Below are positions 63,393-64,000 of a DNA stretch of 64,000 bases, piece by piece. Where the stretch lies: the NCBI RefSeq assembly GCF_008180155.1, contig NZ_VSZS01000063.1:248001-312000 (forward strand). Direction: 5' to 3'. The stretch comes from Neoaquamicrobium microcysteis. Lineage in GTDB: Bacteria; Pseudomonadota; Alphaproteobacteria; Rhizobiales; Rhizobiaceae. Position 1 is the stretch's first letter. Every line of letters starts with the position of its first letter. The position numbers and the translations under genes are program-made. The notes under the pieces were generated by a model that was not told where the DNA came from, did not search any database, and saw nothing but the letters and a program-made list of their open reading frames with translations.

Positions 63393-63517
63393 GAAATCCC
63401 CTCGCCGGCGCGCCGGCCTCGTCTTGTCTGTCTGTTCAAGAGCCGGCCCGTCTAGCGCGACGGACGGCCATGTTCAATGGATGGCGGGAAACCATATCGG
63501 CCGAGCCCTCTCACAGG

Positions 63518-63712
63518 TCAGCCATCGCCCTTGTGGTCGTCCCCTGCCACCTTCACCAGCCCGTCGGGCCGCGAATCGGCCTCGCCGTCCCGTCTCGACC
63601 GCGCCTGCGCCTTGCGGCGCTGAAGGTTGGCCCGAAGCTTGCTGGCAAGCCGGGCCTTCTTATCTTCGTTTGGAGCCTGCTTCTGGGGCTTGCGCTCGTC
63701 GGGCGGGTTCAA
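63518..63712 (-). CDS. Small basic conserved protein upstream of murA
   Basis: The 64-aa protein is very rich in Lys, Arg and Gln (ARLASKLRANLQRRKAQARS) and probably disordered. Similar small basic proteins sit upstream of murA in rhizobia. It may bind nucleic acid. Function unknown. Confidence 0.7.
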   Translation of the reverse strand: MNPPDERKPQKQAPNEDKKARLASKLRANLQRRKAQARSRRDGEADSRPDGLVKVAGDDHKGDG

Positions 63713-63911
63713 CCGGGAAATCTCGAGCTAAGGGCGAAATGTGTTCATCTGGCGGCGCAAGCCTATATCAGACCGAAGCGCCAGCTCAAAGTGCATAGCT
63801 GGCAAGAACGAACGCTCTGAAACCCTACCTGCATCGAACTGGCATTAATGGAGCGATCCACGCTTGCGCTCGGCCGATCCATATGGCAGAAGGCCGCCAC
63901 ATTCGCGACCT

Positions 63912-63986
<75 letters not shown>

Positions 63987-64000
63987 GTCTATCCCTTTGA

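Overview
The window looks like a chromosomal segment of a high-GC alphaproteobacterium of the order Hyphomicrobiales (Rhizobiales), most probably near Mesorhizobium, Nitratireductor or Chelativorans. The evidence is the conserved order murA - DUF2948 - hisD - UPF0262 - LMW phosphatase - infA - maf - yacG - tRNA-Phe, a zwf-pgl-edd operon, a RamB/ScfR-type regulator divergent from aceA, and many ABC and TRAP uptake systems. The species assignment is inference.

Layout. 1-6 kb: iron-type ABC permease, acetoacetyl-CoA synthetase, AsmA-like protein. 6-12.8 kb (minus strand): polyamine ABC transporter potFGHI, a gamma-glutamylputrescine synthetase paralogue and an EamA exporter. 12.8-18.8 kb: quinone-oxidoreductase-like MDR, LysR regulator, RamB-like regulator divergent from isocitrate lyase, a small protein and a degenerate receiver protein. 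18.8-24.6 kb: putrescine catabolism (second glutamylputrescine synthetase, oxidase, metallo-hydrolase, SDR, aldehyde dehydrogenase). 24.7-28.8 kb: Entner-Doudoroff operon zwf-pgl-edd. 28.8-38.1 kb: vWA lipid- or envelope-type protein, small membrane protein, GlxA regulator, folD, a Wzz-like copolymerase with a Pro/Tyr-rich tail, proC, an orphan HAMP-like membrane protein and an RpiR regulator. 38.2-42.1 kb: N-formylglutamate amidohydrolase plus a TRAP transporter, closed by a strong terminator. 42.1-46.6 kb: LacI regulator and a polar amino acid ABC operon, each preceded by the same 16-bp palindromic operator. 46.7-47.4 kb: two small envelope proteins.

47.5-57.9 kb is an integrated element of about 10.4 kb, bounded by a 15-bp direct repeat whose right copy lies in the 3' end of tRNA-Phe. 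It carries a tyrosine integrase, a divergent pair of Arc-like repressors, an AlpA-like factor, a replication-initiator-like gene with four palindromic iterons and three tandem 13-mers inside its coding sequence, a tandem zinc-ribbon protein, an HK97 prohead protease, a major capsid protein, a tape measure protein, and two minus-strand cargo genes of unknown function beside attR. I see no terminase, portal, connector, tail tube, baseplate or lysis gene. The best reading is a phage satellite that brings its own capsid and tape measure and depends on a helper for packaging and the rest of the tail. A deletion remnant of a prophage is the main alternative. This is the most interesting part of the window.

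57.9-64 kb returns to conserved core chromosome and ends with tRNA-Thr.
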